Assembly: GCF_036231965.1 (NCBI RefSeq)
Contig: NZ_CP109499.1
Span: forward strand, 186,001-250,000
From: Streptomyces sp. NBC_01428
GTDB taxonomy: Bacteria > Actinomycetota > Actinomycetes > Streptomycetales > Streptomycetaceae
Reading direction: 5' to 3'
DNA: 64,000 bases
Shown here: positions 18,054 through 27,173 of the stretch, one piece after another
Layout: each line of letters opens with the position of its first letter
How positions within the stretch are numbered: the first letter of the stretch is position 1
The notes under the pieces: model-generated
Databases searched by the model: none
Told to the model about the DNA's origin: nothing
The model's input: only the letters and a program-made list of their open reading frames with translations
Made by a program: the position numbers and the translations under genes

Positions 18054-18811
18054 ACGCTGCACTGCGCCAGACCGGACTCATGTTCGCGCTGGCCGCCGAA
18101 GTGTGCCGGGCCGCGTTCCGACGCCCCTTCCAGTTCCGGGAGTTCGTCGAGCAGTTCTGGTTCGTCGCGAGCGTCACCATCCTTCCCTCCGCGCTCGTCG
18201 CCATCCCGTTCGGCGCCGTGATCGCCCTCCAGGTCGGGTCGCTGACCGAGCAGCTCGGCGCCCAGTCCTTCACCGGCGGCGCCAGTGTGCTGGCCGTCGT
18301 CCAGCAGGCCAGCCCGCTGATCGTCGCCCTGCTCATCGCCGGCGCGGGCGGCTCCGCGATCTGCGCCGACCTGGGATCGCGCAAGATCCGCGAGGAGCTC
18401 GACGCGATGGAGGTGATGGGTGTCTCGCCCGTCCAGCGCCTGGTCGTCCCGCGCGTCCTCGCCACCATGGGCGTCGCCGTGCTGCTCAACGGGCTGGTCT
18501 CGGTGGTCGGCACGCTCGGCGGCTACTTCTTCAACATCGTCCTGCAGGACGGCACGCCCGGTGCCTACCTCTCCAGCTTCTCCGCGCTGGCCCAGCTGCC
18601 GGACCTGTACATCAGCGAACTCAAGGCCCTCATCTTCGGGTTCATCGCCGGCATCGTCGCCGCCCAGCGCGGCCTGAACCCGCGCGGCGGACCGAAGGGT
18701 GTCGGCGACGCCGTGAACCAGTCGGTGGTCATCACCTTCATGCTGCTCTTCTTCGTGAACATGGTGCTGACGGGCCTGTACCTGCAGATCGTCCCCCCGA
18801 AGGGAGGCTGA
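18050..18811 (+). CDS. MlaE/YrbE family ABC permease (YrbEA)
   Basis: 253 aa with five to six membrane segments and the MlaE core IVALLIAGAGGSAICADLGSRKIREELDAMEVMGVSPVQRLVVPRVLA. The IREELDAMEVMG stretch is the coupling helix that docks on the ATPase. It is the first of two permeases forming the heterodimeric channel of the Mce importer. It starts at GTG inside the ATPase stop codon. Confidence 0.92.
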   Translation: MNAALRQTGLMFALAAEVCRAAFRRPFQFREFVEQFWFVASVTILPSALVAIPFGAVIALQVGSLTEQLGAQSFTGGASVLAVVQQASPLIVALLIAGAGGSAICADLGSRKIREELDAMEVMGVSPVQRLVVPRVLATMGVAVLLNGLVSVVGTLGGYFFNIVLQDGTPGAYLSSFSALAQLPDLYISELKALIFGFIAGIVAAQRGLNPRGGPKGVGDAVNQSVVITFMLLFFVNMVLTGLYLQIVPPKGG

Positions 18812-18817
18812 GCGCCC

Positions 18818-19624
18818 GTGGCCTCCCCGCTCGTCTGGCTCGACCGCTCCGGCGACCAACTCATCTTCTACGCGAAGACCTTGCTGTGGATCCCGCGGAC
18901 CCTGCGCCGGTATCTCAAGGAGGTGCTCCGGCTGCTCGCCGAGGTCGCCTTCGGCTCCGGCGGACTCGGTGTCATCGGCGGCACCGTCGGTGTGATGGTC
19001 GCGATGACCGCGTTCACCGGCACCGTCGTCGGCCTCCAGGGCTACGCCGCCCTGGACCAGATCGGCACCGCCGCGTTCACCGGGTTCGTCTCCGCGTACT
19101 TCAACACCCGTGAGATCGCACCGCTGGTGGCGGGACTCGCCCTGTCCGCCACGGTCGGCGCCGGCTTCACGGCGCAGCTCGGCGCGATGCGCATCAACGA
19201 GGAGGTCGACGCGCTGGAGGGCATGGGCATCCGCTCCAAGCCTTACCTGGTCAGCACCCGTGTCATCGCCGGCGTGATCGCGATCATCCCGCTGTACGCC
19301 GTCGGGCTGCTCACCTCCTATCTGGCATCCCGGTACGTCACCGTGCTCTTCAACGGACAGTCCCGGGGCACGTACGACCACTACTTCAACCTGTTCCTCT
19401 CCCCCACGGACGTCCTGCTGTCGGTGCTGAAGGTGCTGCTGTTCAGCGTGATGGTGATCCTCGCGCACTGCTACTACGGCTACCGGGCCGCGGGCGGTCC
19501 CGCGGGCGTCGGCGTCGCCGTCGGCCGGTCGGTGCGCCATGCCATCGTGCTGATCAGCGTGACCGACTTCTTCCTGTCGCTGGCGCTGTGGGGCGCCACC
19601 ACGACCGTGAAGGTGGCGGGCTGA
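18818..19624 (+). CDS. MlaE/YrbE family ABC permease (YrbEB)
   Basis: 268 aa with the same fold as its upstream partner. The coupling segment is AQLGAMRINEEVDALEGMGIRSKPYLVSTRVIAG. The N-terminal stretch with DQLIFYAKTLLWIPRTLRRYLKEVLRLLAEVAFGSGGLGVIGGTVGVM is characteristic of the second Mce permease. It follows the first by 6 bp and precedes MceA by 1 bp. Confidence 0.92.
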   Translation: MASPLVWLDRSGDQLIFYAKTLLWIPRTLRRYLKEVLRLLAEVAFGSGGLGVIGGTVGVMVAMTAFTGTVVGLQGYAALDQIGTAAFTGFVSAYFNTREIAPLVAGLALSATVGAGFTAQLGAMRINEEVDALEGMGIRSKPYLVSTRVIAGVIAIIPLYAVGLLTSYLASRYVTVLFNGQSRGTYDHYFNLFLSPTDVLLSVLKVLLFSVMVILAHCYYGYRAAGGPAGVGVAVGRSVRHAIVLISVTDFFLSLALWGATTTVKVAG

Positions 19625-19625
19625 G

Positions 19626-20933
19626 ATGAGCGCCGTCCTGCTCCCCGAGGAGCGACGCCAGACCCCGCCGCCGCCCAAACGGCGCCGCGGAAGTTCCTCC
19701 ACCGCGGTACGGCGGTCGGCCGGCCTGGCCTTCCCTCTGGTGACCGCCCTGCTGATCTACGGGACGATCGCCGTCTACGACAAGAAGTTCGTGGACTCCG
19801 ACCCGATCACGGTGGAGACGGGCAGCGTCGGCAACGAGATGCACCGGGGCGCCGAGGTGAAGCTGCGCGGCGTGGTCGTGGGCGAGGTCCGCGAGATCAG
19901 CTCCGCCGGGAACGGCGCCCGGCTCAGCATCGCCCTGCGGCCCGGCGTCCTGCACGAGATCCCGGCGGACGTGCGCGCGCAGATGCTGCCGACCACCCTG
20001 TTCGGCGAGCGTTACGTCGCCCTCGTCCCGCCGGCCGCGCCCTCCGCGACGTCGCTGGCCAAGGGCGCCGTCATCCGCCAGGACCACTCGTCCAACGCCG
20101 TCGAGCTCCAGCAGGTGCTCGACGACGTCCTGCCGATGCTCACCGCGGTACGGCCCGCCGAGCTGTCGCAGACCCTCTCGGCCGTCTCCCAGGCATTGGA
20201 GGGGCGCGGCGAGAAGCTCGGCGCCACGCTGAGCAAGCTCGACCGGCACCTGGCCCGCTTCAATCCTCAACTCCCCGCCCTCAACGAGGATCTCAAGGAA
20301 CTCGTGAAAGTGAGCCACGTGTACGCCGACGCGGCGCCCGACATCCTCACGGCGCTCACCGACTTCACCACGACCAGCGGGACGATCGCCGAGAAGGAGG
20401 GCGACCTGTCGCGGACCTTCGGCGCGACGACGCGCACGGCCGAGGACGTGACCAGCTTCCTGCGCCAGAACAAGGACAACATCATCCGGCTCTCCGCGAC
20501 GTCCCGGCCCACCCTGCGGCTGCTGGCCGAGTACTCCTCCGAGTTCCCCTGCACGCTGCGCACGCTCGCCGAGTTCGTCCCCGCGATGGACAAGGCGCTC
20601 GGCAAGGGCACCGACCGGCCGGGGCTGCACGTGGATGTGACCAGCGAGACGAGCCGCGGCGCGTACACCGCGGGCCACGACACCCCGGTCTACGACTCCG
20701 GCGGCGGTCCCAAGTGCTACCCGGTGCCGTACCTGGGCACGGGTGCCCGGCCGGCGACCACGGTGTCCGCCGACGCCGAGCAGGATCTCGGCCCGGCCAA
20801 CTCCCCGCAGGAGAACGCGCTGGTGAACGAGCTGATCGCGCCGGCCGCCGGTCGGCGGGCCGACGATCTGCCCGACTGGAGCAGCCTGCTGGTCGGTCCT
20901 GCGCTGCGCGGGACGGATGTGACGCTCAAGTGA
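19626..20933 (+). CDS. MCE family protein, MceA position
   Basis: 435 aa. A basic cytoplasmic N-terminus and one membrane helix (about residues 31-51, AGLAFPLVTALLIYGTIAVY) are followed by an MCE domain (ITVETGSVGNEMHRGAEVKLRGVVVGEVREISS ... LLPTTLFGERYVALVPP). Then comes a long helical rod of about 250 residues and a tail with a CYPVPYLG motif. MceA-F rods assemble into a tube that passes lipid through the envelope. It is the first of six mce genes here. Confidence 0.92.
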   Translation: MSAVLLPEERRQTPPPPKRRRGSSSTAVRRSAGLAFPLVTALLIYGTIAVYDKKFVDSDPITVETGSVGNEMHRGAEVKLRGVVVGEVREISSAGNGARLSIALRPGVLHEIPADVRAQMLPTTLFGERYVALVPPAAPSATSLAKGAVIRQDHSSNAVELQQVLDDVLPMLTAVRPAELSQTLSAVSQALEGRGEKLGATLSKLDRHLARFNPQLPALNEDLKELVKVSHVYADAAPDILTALTDFTTTSGTIAEKEGDLSRTFGATTRTAEDVTSFLRQNKDNIIRLSATSRPTLRLLAEYSSEFPCTLRTLAEFVPAMDKALGKGTDRPGLHVDVTSETSRGAYTAGHDTPVYDSGGGPKCYPVPYLGTGARPATTVSADAEQDLGPANSPQENALVNELIAPAAGRRADDLPDWSSLLVGPALRGTDVTLK

Positions 20934-21985
20934 CCCCCTCCGACGCGCACATCCGGCGCCGGCCCCTCACCGGGCCGCTGCTGAAGTCGCTGATCTTCAT
21001 CGTGGTCACCGCGCTGGCCACCACGATCCTCGGGTACAGCGTCGCCGGTACCGGCGTGGGCTCCTCGGGCCGTACGTACCGGGCGCTGTTCAGCGACGTC
21101 ACCGGGCTCGTCGACGGCGACAGCGTCCGCATCTCCGGCGTCAAGGTCGGCGAGGTCACCGGCGTCCGTGTCGTCGACCGCCGCACCGCGCAGGTCACGT
21201 TCACGGTGCGCGAGGACCGGACGCTGCCCCGTTCGACGACCGCGGCGGTGAAGTACCTCAACATGGTCGGCCAGCGGTACCTGTCGCTCGACCGCGGCAC
21301 GGGCGGCCTGTCGGGGACCCTCGCGGCGAACTCGACGATCCCGCTGGACCGCACCACGCCCGCACTCGACCTGACGCTGCTCTTCAACGGGTTCAAGCCG
21401 CTGTTCGAGGGGCTGTCCCCGAAGGACGTCAACGAACTGGCCGGCTCCATCGTCCAGGTGCTCCAGGGCGAGGGCGGCACCGTCGACAGCCTGATGCGGC
21501 ACATCGGCTCCCTGAGCACCACCGTCGCCGCCAAGGACAAGGTCATCGGCGCGGTCGTCACCAACCTGAACACCGTCCTGAAGACCCTCAACGACCGCGA
21601 GGACTCCTTCGACAACCTCGTCGTGACCCTCAAGGAACTGGTCTCCGGCTTCAACGACGACCGCAAACCACTGGGCCGGGCCGTCACCGCCGTGGGCTCG
21701 CTGACCACGGTCACCGCCGACCTGCTGCAGGACGGGCGGGCACCGCTCAAGCAGGACATCAAGCAACTGGGCCGGCTCTCCGACAACCTCGGCGACGGCA
21801 CCCCGCAGATCGAGAACTTCCTCGACCGCACCCCGGCCAAGCTGACCACGCTGTCCCGGCTGGCGTCGTACGGGTCCTGGTTCAACCTCTATCTGTGCGA
21901 GGCGAAGGTGACCGGCGTGGGGACCTCCGACGGCTCGAAGCCGCCCACCGGGATCTCCGTCACGGAATCGAGGTGCGGGGCATGA
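20930..21985 (+). CDS. MCE family protein, MceB position
   Basis: 351 aa, starting at a GTG that overlaps the previous stop. A membrane helix at about 18-38 (LKSLIFIVVTALATTILGYSVAG) precedes the MCE domain (YRALFSDVTGLVDGDSVRISGVKVGEVTGVRVVDRRTAQVTFTV ... YLNMVGQRYLSLDRG) and a helical rod. It ends with a conserved WFNLYLCEA and a terminal cysteine. The MCE core is typical for the MceB slot, with no odd features. Confidence 0.92.
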   Translation: MTPSDAHIRRRPLTGPLLKSLIFIVVTALATTILGYSVAGTGVGSSGRTYRALFSDVTGLVDGDSVRISGVKVGEVTGVRVVDRRTAQVTFTVREDRTLPRSTTAAVKYLNMVGQRYLSLDRGTGGLSGTLAANSTIPLDRTTPALDLTLLFNGFKPLFEGLSPKDVNELAGSIVQVLQGEGGTVDSLMRHIGSLSTTVAAKDKVIGAVVTNLNTVLKTLNDREDSFDNLVVTLKELVSGFNDDRKPLGRAVTAVGSLTTVTADLLQDGRAPLKQDIKQLGRLSDNLGDGTPQIENFLDRTPAKLTTLSRLASYGSWFNLYLCEAKVTGVGTSDGSKPPTGISVTESRCGA

Positions 21986-23073
21986 CGGCGTCCGTGCAAG
22001 GCCGTCGGCCCGCGCGACGCGCGCCACGGTTCAAGCCCGTGAAGGAACGCAACCCGGTGGCCGTGGCTCTCGTCGGCCTCTCCGCCCTGACCGTCGTCGG
22101 TCTCCTGGCCTACAACGTGCAGGCACTGCCGTTCATCGGTTCCGGCACCACGTACAGCGCGGACTTCAGCGAGGCGGCCGGCCTCAAGGACGGTGACGAG
22201 GTGCGCATCGCCGGGGTGAAGGTCGGCGAGGTCACCGGCGTCTCGCTCGACGGCGCGAAGGTGAAGGTGACCTTCGCGGTGAAGGACGCCTGGATCGGGG
22301 ACCGCACGACCGCCGCCATCGCCATCAAGACGCTGCTGGGCGACAAGTACGTGGCCCTGGACCCGCTCGGCGGCGCCCGCCAGAGCCCCGGTGCACGGAT
22401 CCCGCTGTCCCGCACCACGTCCCCGTACGACGTCACCCAGGCGTTCCAGGATCTCGGCGGAACCATCGACGACATCGACACGAAGCAGTTGGCGGCGAGT
22501 TTCGAGACGATCTCGGAGACGTTCGCCGACTCCCCCGCGCACGTCCGCACGGCCGCGACCGGTCTCTCCGCGCTGTCGAAGACGGTGTCCAAGCGGGACC
22601 AGAAGCTGGCGGATCTGCTCAAGGGGAGCAACAAGTTCACGAAGACGCTCGAGGACCAGAAGTCGAGCTTCGAGACGCTCATCGACGACGGCGGCCCGCT
22701 GCTGGGCGAACTGACCGACCGGCGCGACGCCATCAAGGCGCTGCTCACCGGCAGCCGCAAGCTCGGCAAGGAGCTGAGCGGTCTCGTCGAGGACAACGAC
22801 AAGCAGCTCGGTCCCACCCTCAAGGCCCTGAGCCGGGTGACGGGGGTGCTGGAGGCCAACAACGACCAGCTCGACAAGACACTGGCGCTCGTCGGTCCGT
22901 ACTACCGGCTCGTCGGCAACACGCTGGGCAGCGGGCACTGGTTCGACAGCTATCTGTGCGGGGTCGTCCCGCCGGAGTACCTGCCCGAGGCGTCCCGGCT
23001 GAAGTCGGGCTGCGTGCCGCCCCGGATGACGGGCGCCGGGCAGTCGGCCGCGGCCACGGAAGGCGGCCGGTGA
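21982..23073 (+). CDS. MCE family protein, MceC position
   Basis: 363 aa. It has a basic N-terminus, one membrane helix (about 28-48), an MCE domain (YSADFSEAAGLKDGDEVRIAGVKVGEVTGVSLDGAKVKVTFAV ... IKTLLGDKYVALDPLGG) and a rod ending GHWFDSYLCGVVPPEY. The FDSYLCG/FNLYLCE signature is shared with the upstream protein and is typical of MceB/C slots. It overlaps both neighbours by a few bases. Confidence 0.92.
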   Translation: MTASVQGRRPARRAPRFKPVKERNPVAVALVGLSALTVVGLLAYNVQALPFIGSGTTYSADFSEAAGLKDGDEVRIAGVKVGEVTGVSLDGAKVKVTFAVKDAWIGDRTTAAIAIKTLLGDKYVALDPLGGARQSPGARIPLSRTTSPYDVTQAFQDLGGTIDDIDTKQLAASFETISETFADSPAHVRTAATGLSALSKTVSKRDQKLADLLKGSNKFTKTLEDQKSSFETLIDDGGPLLGELTDRRDAIKALLTGSRKLGKELSGLVEDNDKQLGPTLKALSRVTGVLEANNDQLDKTLALVGPYYRLVGNTLGSGHWFDSYLCGVVPPEYLPEASRLKSGCVPPRMTGAGQSAAATEGGR

Positions 23074-24092
23074 TGAGCAGACGCAGAACACTCCTCGCGG
23101 CCGGAGCGGCCCTGGTGGTGCTGGCCGGCGGTATCACCGCCACCGCGCTGGCCGACGACTCGGACGGCATCCGGCTGACCGCCTATTTCGACCGGGCCGT
23201 CGGCGTGTACGCCGGGTCCGACCTGCGCATCCTGGGAGTCCGCGTCGGTGAGGTCGAGTCCGTGCGCCCGGAGGGCACCAAGGTGCGGGTGCGGCTCGCG
23301 CTCGACGAGGGCATCCATCTGCCGGTGGACGCGCGCGCCGTCGTCGTCGCGCCCAGTGTCGTCGCCGACCGGTACATCCAACTGACCCCGGCCTACAGCT
23401 CCGGGCCCCGTCTCGGTGACGGCGCGGTGCTCAGCGCCGCCCGCAACCGCACGCCGATGGAGATCGACCAGCTCTACGACCAGATCACCGAGCTGAGCAA
23501 GACACTCGGTCCGGACGGCGTGAACTCGGAGGGGGCGCTGAACAAGCTGCTCGCCACCGGCGCCGCCAACCTGGACGGGAACGGCGCCGCGATCGGCGAC
23601 ACCGTCGAACAGTTCGGCAAGGCGGCCAAGACCCTGGACGGCAGCAGCGACGACCTGTTCACCACGCTCAGCCAGCTCCAGTCCTTCACGTCCATGCTCA
23701 AGAAGAAGGACAGCGGGGTGCGCACCGCCCAGGAGCGCCTGGACGAGATCGTCGGCTTCTTCGCCGACAACAAGGACGACCTGGCCGGGGCGCTGAAGGA
23801 ACTCGGTGTCGCGCTCAGCCAGGTCAAGACGTTCATCGAGGACAACCGGGGCGAGCTGAAGAAGAACGTGGACAAGCTCGTGCCCATCACCCAGACGCTC
23901 GTCAAGCAGCGGGCTTCCCTGGCGGAGGCCCTGGACGTCGCGCCGCTGGCCGCGGACAACCTGGTGGGCGCCTACGACCCGGACACGCGCCGGCTCAACG
24001 GGCGCGCCGACCTCAACGAGATCAGCGTCCTGCCGCTGCCGGTCGCCGGTGACAGCGCGGCATCGACCTCGGAAGGGGGAGCGGGCCGATGA
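23073..24092 (+). CDS. MCE family protein, MceD position
   Basis: 339 aa. The N-terminal helix RTLLAAGAALVVLAGGITATALA is a membrane anchor or signal. The MCE domain follows (IRLTAYFDRAVGVYAGSDLRILGVRVGEVESVRPEGTKVRVRLAL ... PSVVADRYIQLTPAY), then the helical rod with several KKK/NRGELKK stretches. GTG 23070 is an alternative start directly before ATG 23073. It is coupled to both neighbours by short overlaps. Confidence 0.92.
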   Translation: MSRRRTLLAAGAALVVLAGGITATALADDSDGIRLTAYFDRAVGVYAGSDLRILGVRVGEVESVRPEGTKVRVRLALDEGIHLPVDARAVVVAPSVVADRYIQLTPAYSSGPRLGDGAVLSAARNRTPMEIDQLYDQITELSKTLGPDGVNSEGALNKLLATGAANLDGNGAAIGDTVEQFGKAAKTLDGSSDDLFTTLSQLQSFTSMLKKKDSGVRTAQERLDEIVGFFADNKDDLAGALKELGVALSQVKTFIEDNRGELKKNVDKLVPITQTLVKQRASLAEALDVAPLAADNLVGAYDPDTRRLNGRADLNEISVLPLPVAGDSAASTSEGGAGR

Positions 24093-25342
24093 TGCGCAGA
24101 AAAGAGCGGGAGATCTCGGCGGAGGTCAGCCGCGGCGCGAGCAGCACGGGTGTCGCCATCGGTTCCAGCCTGCGCGGCCTCATCGCCGTCGGCATCGGCC
24201 TCGTCCTGACCGTGGGGGCCGCGGTGGTGGTGCTGCCCGGCTTCGACGGCATCGAGGACGTGCCGCTGCCCGGTGGCGCCGACCTGGGATCGCATCCGTA
24301 TCGGGTCACCGCGAACCTGGACGACGTACTGAGCCTGGTCCCGCAGGCCGCGGTGAAGGTCAACGACGTCGCCGTCGGCCGCGTGACGCGGATCCAGCTG
24401 AACGAGAACTGGTCGGCGCGCGTCACGCTGGAGATCAACGGGTCGGTGCGACTGCCGGCGGACGCCGGTGCCCGGCTGGAGCAGTCCAGCCTGCTCGGCG
24501 AGAAGTACATCCAGCTCGTGGCGCCGTCGAAGTCCAGTAGTACGGGACGGCTCGCCGACGGCAGTGTCATCCCCGTCTCCCGGACCAACCGCAACACCGA
24601 GGTCGAGGAGGTGTTCGGTGCGCTGTCCCTGCTGCTCAACGGCGGCGGTATCAACCAGCTGAAGACGATCACCACCGAGCTGAACTCCGCCCTCGGTGGC
24701 CGTGAGCCGCAGATCCGCTCGACGCTGAAGCGGGTCGACACGCTGGTCACCGACCTCGACGAGCACCGCGGCGACATCACCGACGCGCTCGACGGCGTCA
24801 ACCGGCTGGCGTCGACCCTGGCCACGCGCAAGAAGGATGTCAGCACCGTCCTGACCGACCTCTCACCCGGCCTCAAGACGCTGGAGGACCAGCGCGGCTC
24901 CCTGCTGACCATGCTGCGCTCGCTCGACACGCTGTCCGACACCGCCGTCTCCACCGTCAACGCGAGCAAGGACGACATGATCGCCGATCTCAAGGCCATC
25001 GCCCCCAGCCTCAAGGCACTGGCCGACGCGGGGACCGACCTGCCCGACTCGCTCCAGGTCCTGCTGACGTACCCGTTCACCGACGAAGTGCTCAGCGGCG
25101 TGAAGGGCGACTACCTGAACGTCTACCTGACGATGGCCGCGCCCCGGGGCACGACGATCATCCCGCCGCTGATCCCCGCGCAGTCGTCGCCCTCGCCGAC
25201 GCCCTCCCCCACGGCGGACCCGCCCGACGCGTCGTCCGAGCGTTCCGCGCGCAAGGGCTCGTCGTTGCCACTGCCGTCGGTCGACACCGTGCAGTCGGGC
25301 GCCGCCGGACCGACGGCGGCCACCGGAGGTGAGGACCGGTGA
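24089..25342 (+). CDS. MCE family protein, MceE position, lacking the lipobox cysteine
   Basis: 417 aa. The VPLPGG...DDVLSLVPQAAVKVNDVAVGRVTRIQLNENWSARVTL block is the MceE signature, and SSLLGEKYIQLVAP closes the domain. MceE proteins are usually lipoproteins with a cysteine shortly before the LPLPG motif. Here the anchor helix ends VVVLPGFDGIEDVPLPGG, with Pro50 where that cysteine is expected and no other cysteine near. It may be held by an uncleaved helix instead. The C-terminus is Ser/Pro-rich. Confidence 0.9.
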   Translation: MMRRKEREISAEVSRGASSTGVAIGSSLRGLIAVGIGLVLTVGAAVVVLPGFDGIEDVPLPGGADLGSHPYRVTANLDDVLSLVPQAAVKVNDVAVGRVTRIQLNENWSARVTLEINGSVRLPADAGARLEQSSLLGEKYIQLVAPSKSSSTGRLADGSVIPVSRTNRNTEVEEVFGALSLLLNGGGINQLKTITTELNSALGGREPQIRSTLKRVDTLVTDLDEHRGDITDALDGVNRLASTLATRKKDVSTVLTDLSPGLKTLEDQRGSLLTMLRSLDTLSDTAVSTVNASKDDMIADLKAIAPSLKALADAGTDLPDSLQVLLTYPFTDEVLSGVKGDYLNVYLTMAAPRGTTIIPPLIPAQSSPSPTPSPTADPPDASSERSARKGSSLPLPSVDTVQSGAAGPTAATGGEDR

Positions 25343-26637
25343 TCACTCGGGCCGTCTGGCTCAAGAACGTCGCCTTTCTCGCGCTGTCGGTCACCGTGCT
25401 GGGGTTCCTCGCTGTCCGGTACGCCGACCTCGGCCGCTACGTCGGGGCCGCCGACTACTACACGGTCGACGTCGAACTCCCGGCGACAGGGGGCCTGTTC
25501 ACGCACTCGGACGTCACCTACCGGGGTGTGTCCGTGGGCAGGGTCGGGCCGCTGAAGCTGACCGACGACGGCGTGGTGGCGCAGCTGCGCATCAAGAAGT
25601 CCGCACCCCGGATCCCCTCCGACACCAAGGCCGTGGTGGCGAGTCTGTCGGCGGTCGGGGAGCAGTACATCGATCTGCGGCCGGCCAGTGACGACGGCCC
25701 CTATCTCGCGGACGGCTCCCACGTGGACCGCGCGGACACCCAGGTTCCGGCGCCGGTCACCGACGTCCTCACCAGCGTCGACGGCCTCGTCAGGTCCGTT
25801 CCGCTGGACGATCTGAAGACGGTGGTGGACGAGTTCGGCACGGCGTTCGAGGGGCGGGGCGACGATCTGCAGGTGCTGCTGGACAGCAGTTCCTCCTTCG
25901 TCGACGCCGCCGACGACGCGCTACCCGCGACGACGCGGCTGATCACGGACTCGGAGACGGTCCTGCGGACGCAGGCCGAAGAGGGCGACGCGATCCGGGA
26001 CTTCGGGTCGGGTGCGGTCGAGCTGGCCCGCGCCCTGAAGGGTTCGGACAGCGACCTGCGTCGGCTCGTGGCGACCGCTCCGGATGCCACGGCCCAGGTC
26101 AGCGGACTGTTGCGGGACGTCGATCCGAGTCTCGGCGTGGTCCTGGCGAACCTCCTGACCACCTCGGAGGTCGCCGTCACCCGCCAGCGCGGTGTCGAGG
26201 AACTCCTGGTGAAGTATCCGGCGGCCGTCTCGGCCGGCGCCACCGCCGTCGACGGGGGGAAGGTCAACCTCGGTCTGGCGCTGACCTTCTTCAAGCCGCT
26301 GCCCTGCACCGAGGGCTACGGCGCCACCCGCTACCGCAACGGGCTCGATCTGGGGACGGCCCCGGCGCTGAACACCGATGCGTCCTGCACCGCGTCCGCG
26401 TCGAGTGGCGTCAACGTCCGTGGCTCGGCGAACGCTCCGAGCGGAGGCGGCGTCCCGACACCGGCGCGCCCCGGTTCGTTGCCGTCGGGGTCCTCGTCGA
26501 GTTCGGGACCGGCGGAAGGCACGTCGCGGAAGACCTCCGAGGCTCTGCCCGGCGCACTGGCACTGCCCGACGCGGGCGGCACCTCACCGACCGGTATGGC
26601 GGGGCTGCTGGGTCTCGACGCGGGGGGCGATCGATGA
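25339..26637 (+). CDS. MCE family protein, MceF position
   Basis: 432 aa from GTG 25339, overlapping the previous stop. An N-terminal helix (VAFLALSVTVLGFLAVRYADLG) is followed by YTVDVELPATGGLFTHSDVTYRGVSVGRVGPLKL, which is the MceF form of the domain, and SLSAVGEQYIDLRP. The rod ends at LPCTEGYGATRYRNG. An extra Ser/Gly/Pro-rich tail of about 90 residues follows. It completes the canonical six-gene A-F set. Confidence 0.92.
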   Translation: MITRAVWLKNVAFLALSVTVLGFLAVRYADLGRYVGAADYYTVDVELPATGGLFTHSDVTYRGVSVGRVGPLKLTDDGVVAQLRIKKSAPRIPSDTKAVVASLSAVGEQYIDLRPASDDGPYLADGSHVDRADTQVPAPVTDVLTSVDGLVRSVPLDDLKTVVDEFGTAFEGRGDDLQVLLDSSSSFVDAADDALPATTRLITDSETVLRTQAEEGDAIRDFGSGAVELARALKGSDSDLRRLVATAPDATAQVSGLLRDVDPSLGVVLANLLTTSEVAVTRQRGVEELLVKYPAAVSAGATAVDGGKVNLGLALTFFKPLPCTEGYGATRYRNGLDLGTAPALNTDASCTASASSGVNVRGSANAPSGGGVPTPARPGSLPSGSSSSSGPAEGTSRKTSEALPGALALPDAGGTSPTGMAGLLGLDAGGDR

Positions 26638-27173
26638 GGCTCGTGAACGTGCTGACCGGCACGGGGCTCGCCCTGGCCCTCGGTTTCTGCGCCACGGGCG
26701 CCTGGACGTACGCGCAGGCCCGGGGCGACGACTCGCTCGCCTACGGGCAGGCCCGGGACGCGGCACTCGACGACGGGCGGCATGCCCTGGCCGTGCTCAA
26801 CACGTTGGACGCCTCGTCGCAGAAGCGTGCCGAGGTCGGCGTGCGGGCTTGGCGGACCGTTTCCACGGGGCCGCTGCGCGACGAGCTGGGCAGCACCCGC
26901 CCTCAGACCGGGCCTTCGGCGCGCGGCGCCGTCACGGACGCCGCCGTCACGGCGCTCGACACCCGGGCGGGCACGGCGAAGCTGATCGCGACGGTACGGG
27001 TCGACGTCACGCCCGTCGGGTCGAGGACGGCCACCCCGGAGCGCAAGCGGCTGGAGGCGGTCCTGGCGCGTGACGGGGACGGGCAGTGGCGCGTGCGCGC
27101 CCTCAGCGCGGTCCCGCAGGCGGACGGCGGAACGAGCGCGTCTCCTTCGCCGAGCAAGGGAGCCACCTCGTGA
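26634..27173 (+). CDS. Mce-associated membrane protein (Mam), short type, copy 1
   Basis: 179 aa with an N-terminal anchor helix (LTGTGLALALGFCATGAWTYAQA) and an extracytoplasmic domain ending in GQWRVRALSAV. It aligns along its length with the short Mam at 28003: the shared elements are DSxAYxxxRDxAL, LNTLD, ARGAVTDAAVTALDTRAGTAKLIATVRV and a terminal GxWR/K-L. Mam proteins stabilise or accompany Mce complexes in actinobacteria. It overlaps MceF by 4 bp. Confidence 0.8.
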   Translation: MRLVNVLTGTGLALALGFCATGAWTYAQARGDDSLAYGQARDAALDDGRHALAVLNTLDASSQKRAEVGVRAWRTVSTGPLRDELGSTRPQTGPSARGAVTDAAVTALDTRAGTAKLIATVRVDVTPVGSRTATPERKRLEAVLARDGDGQWRVRALSAVPQADGGTSASPSPSKGATS

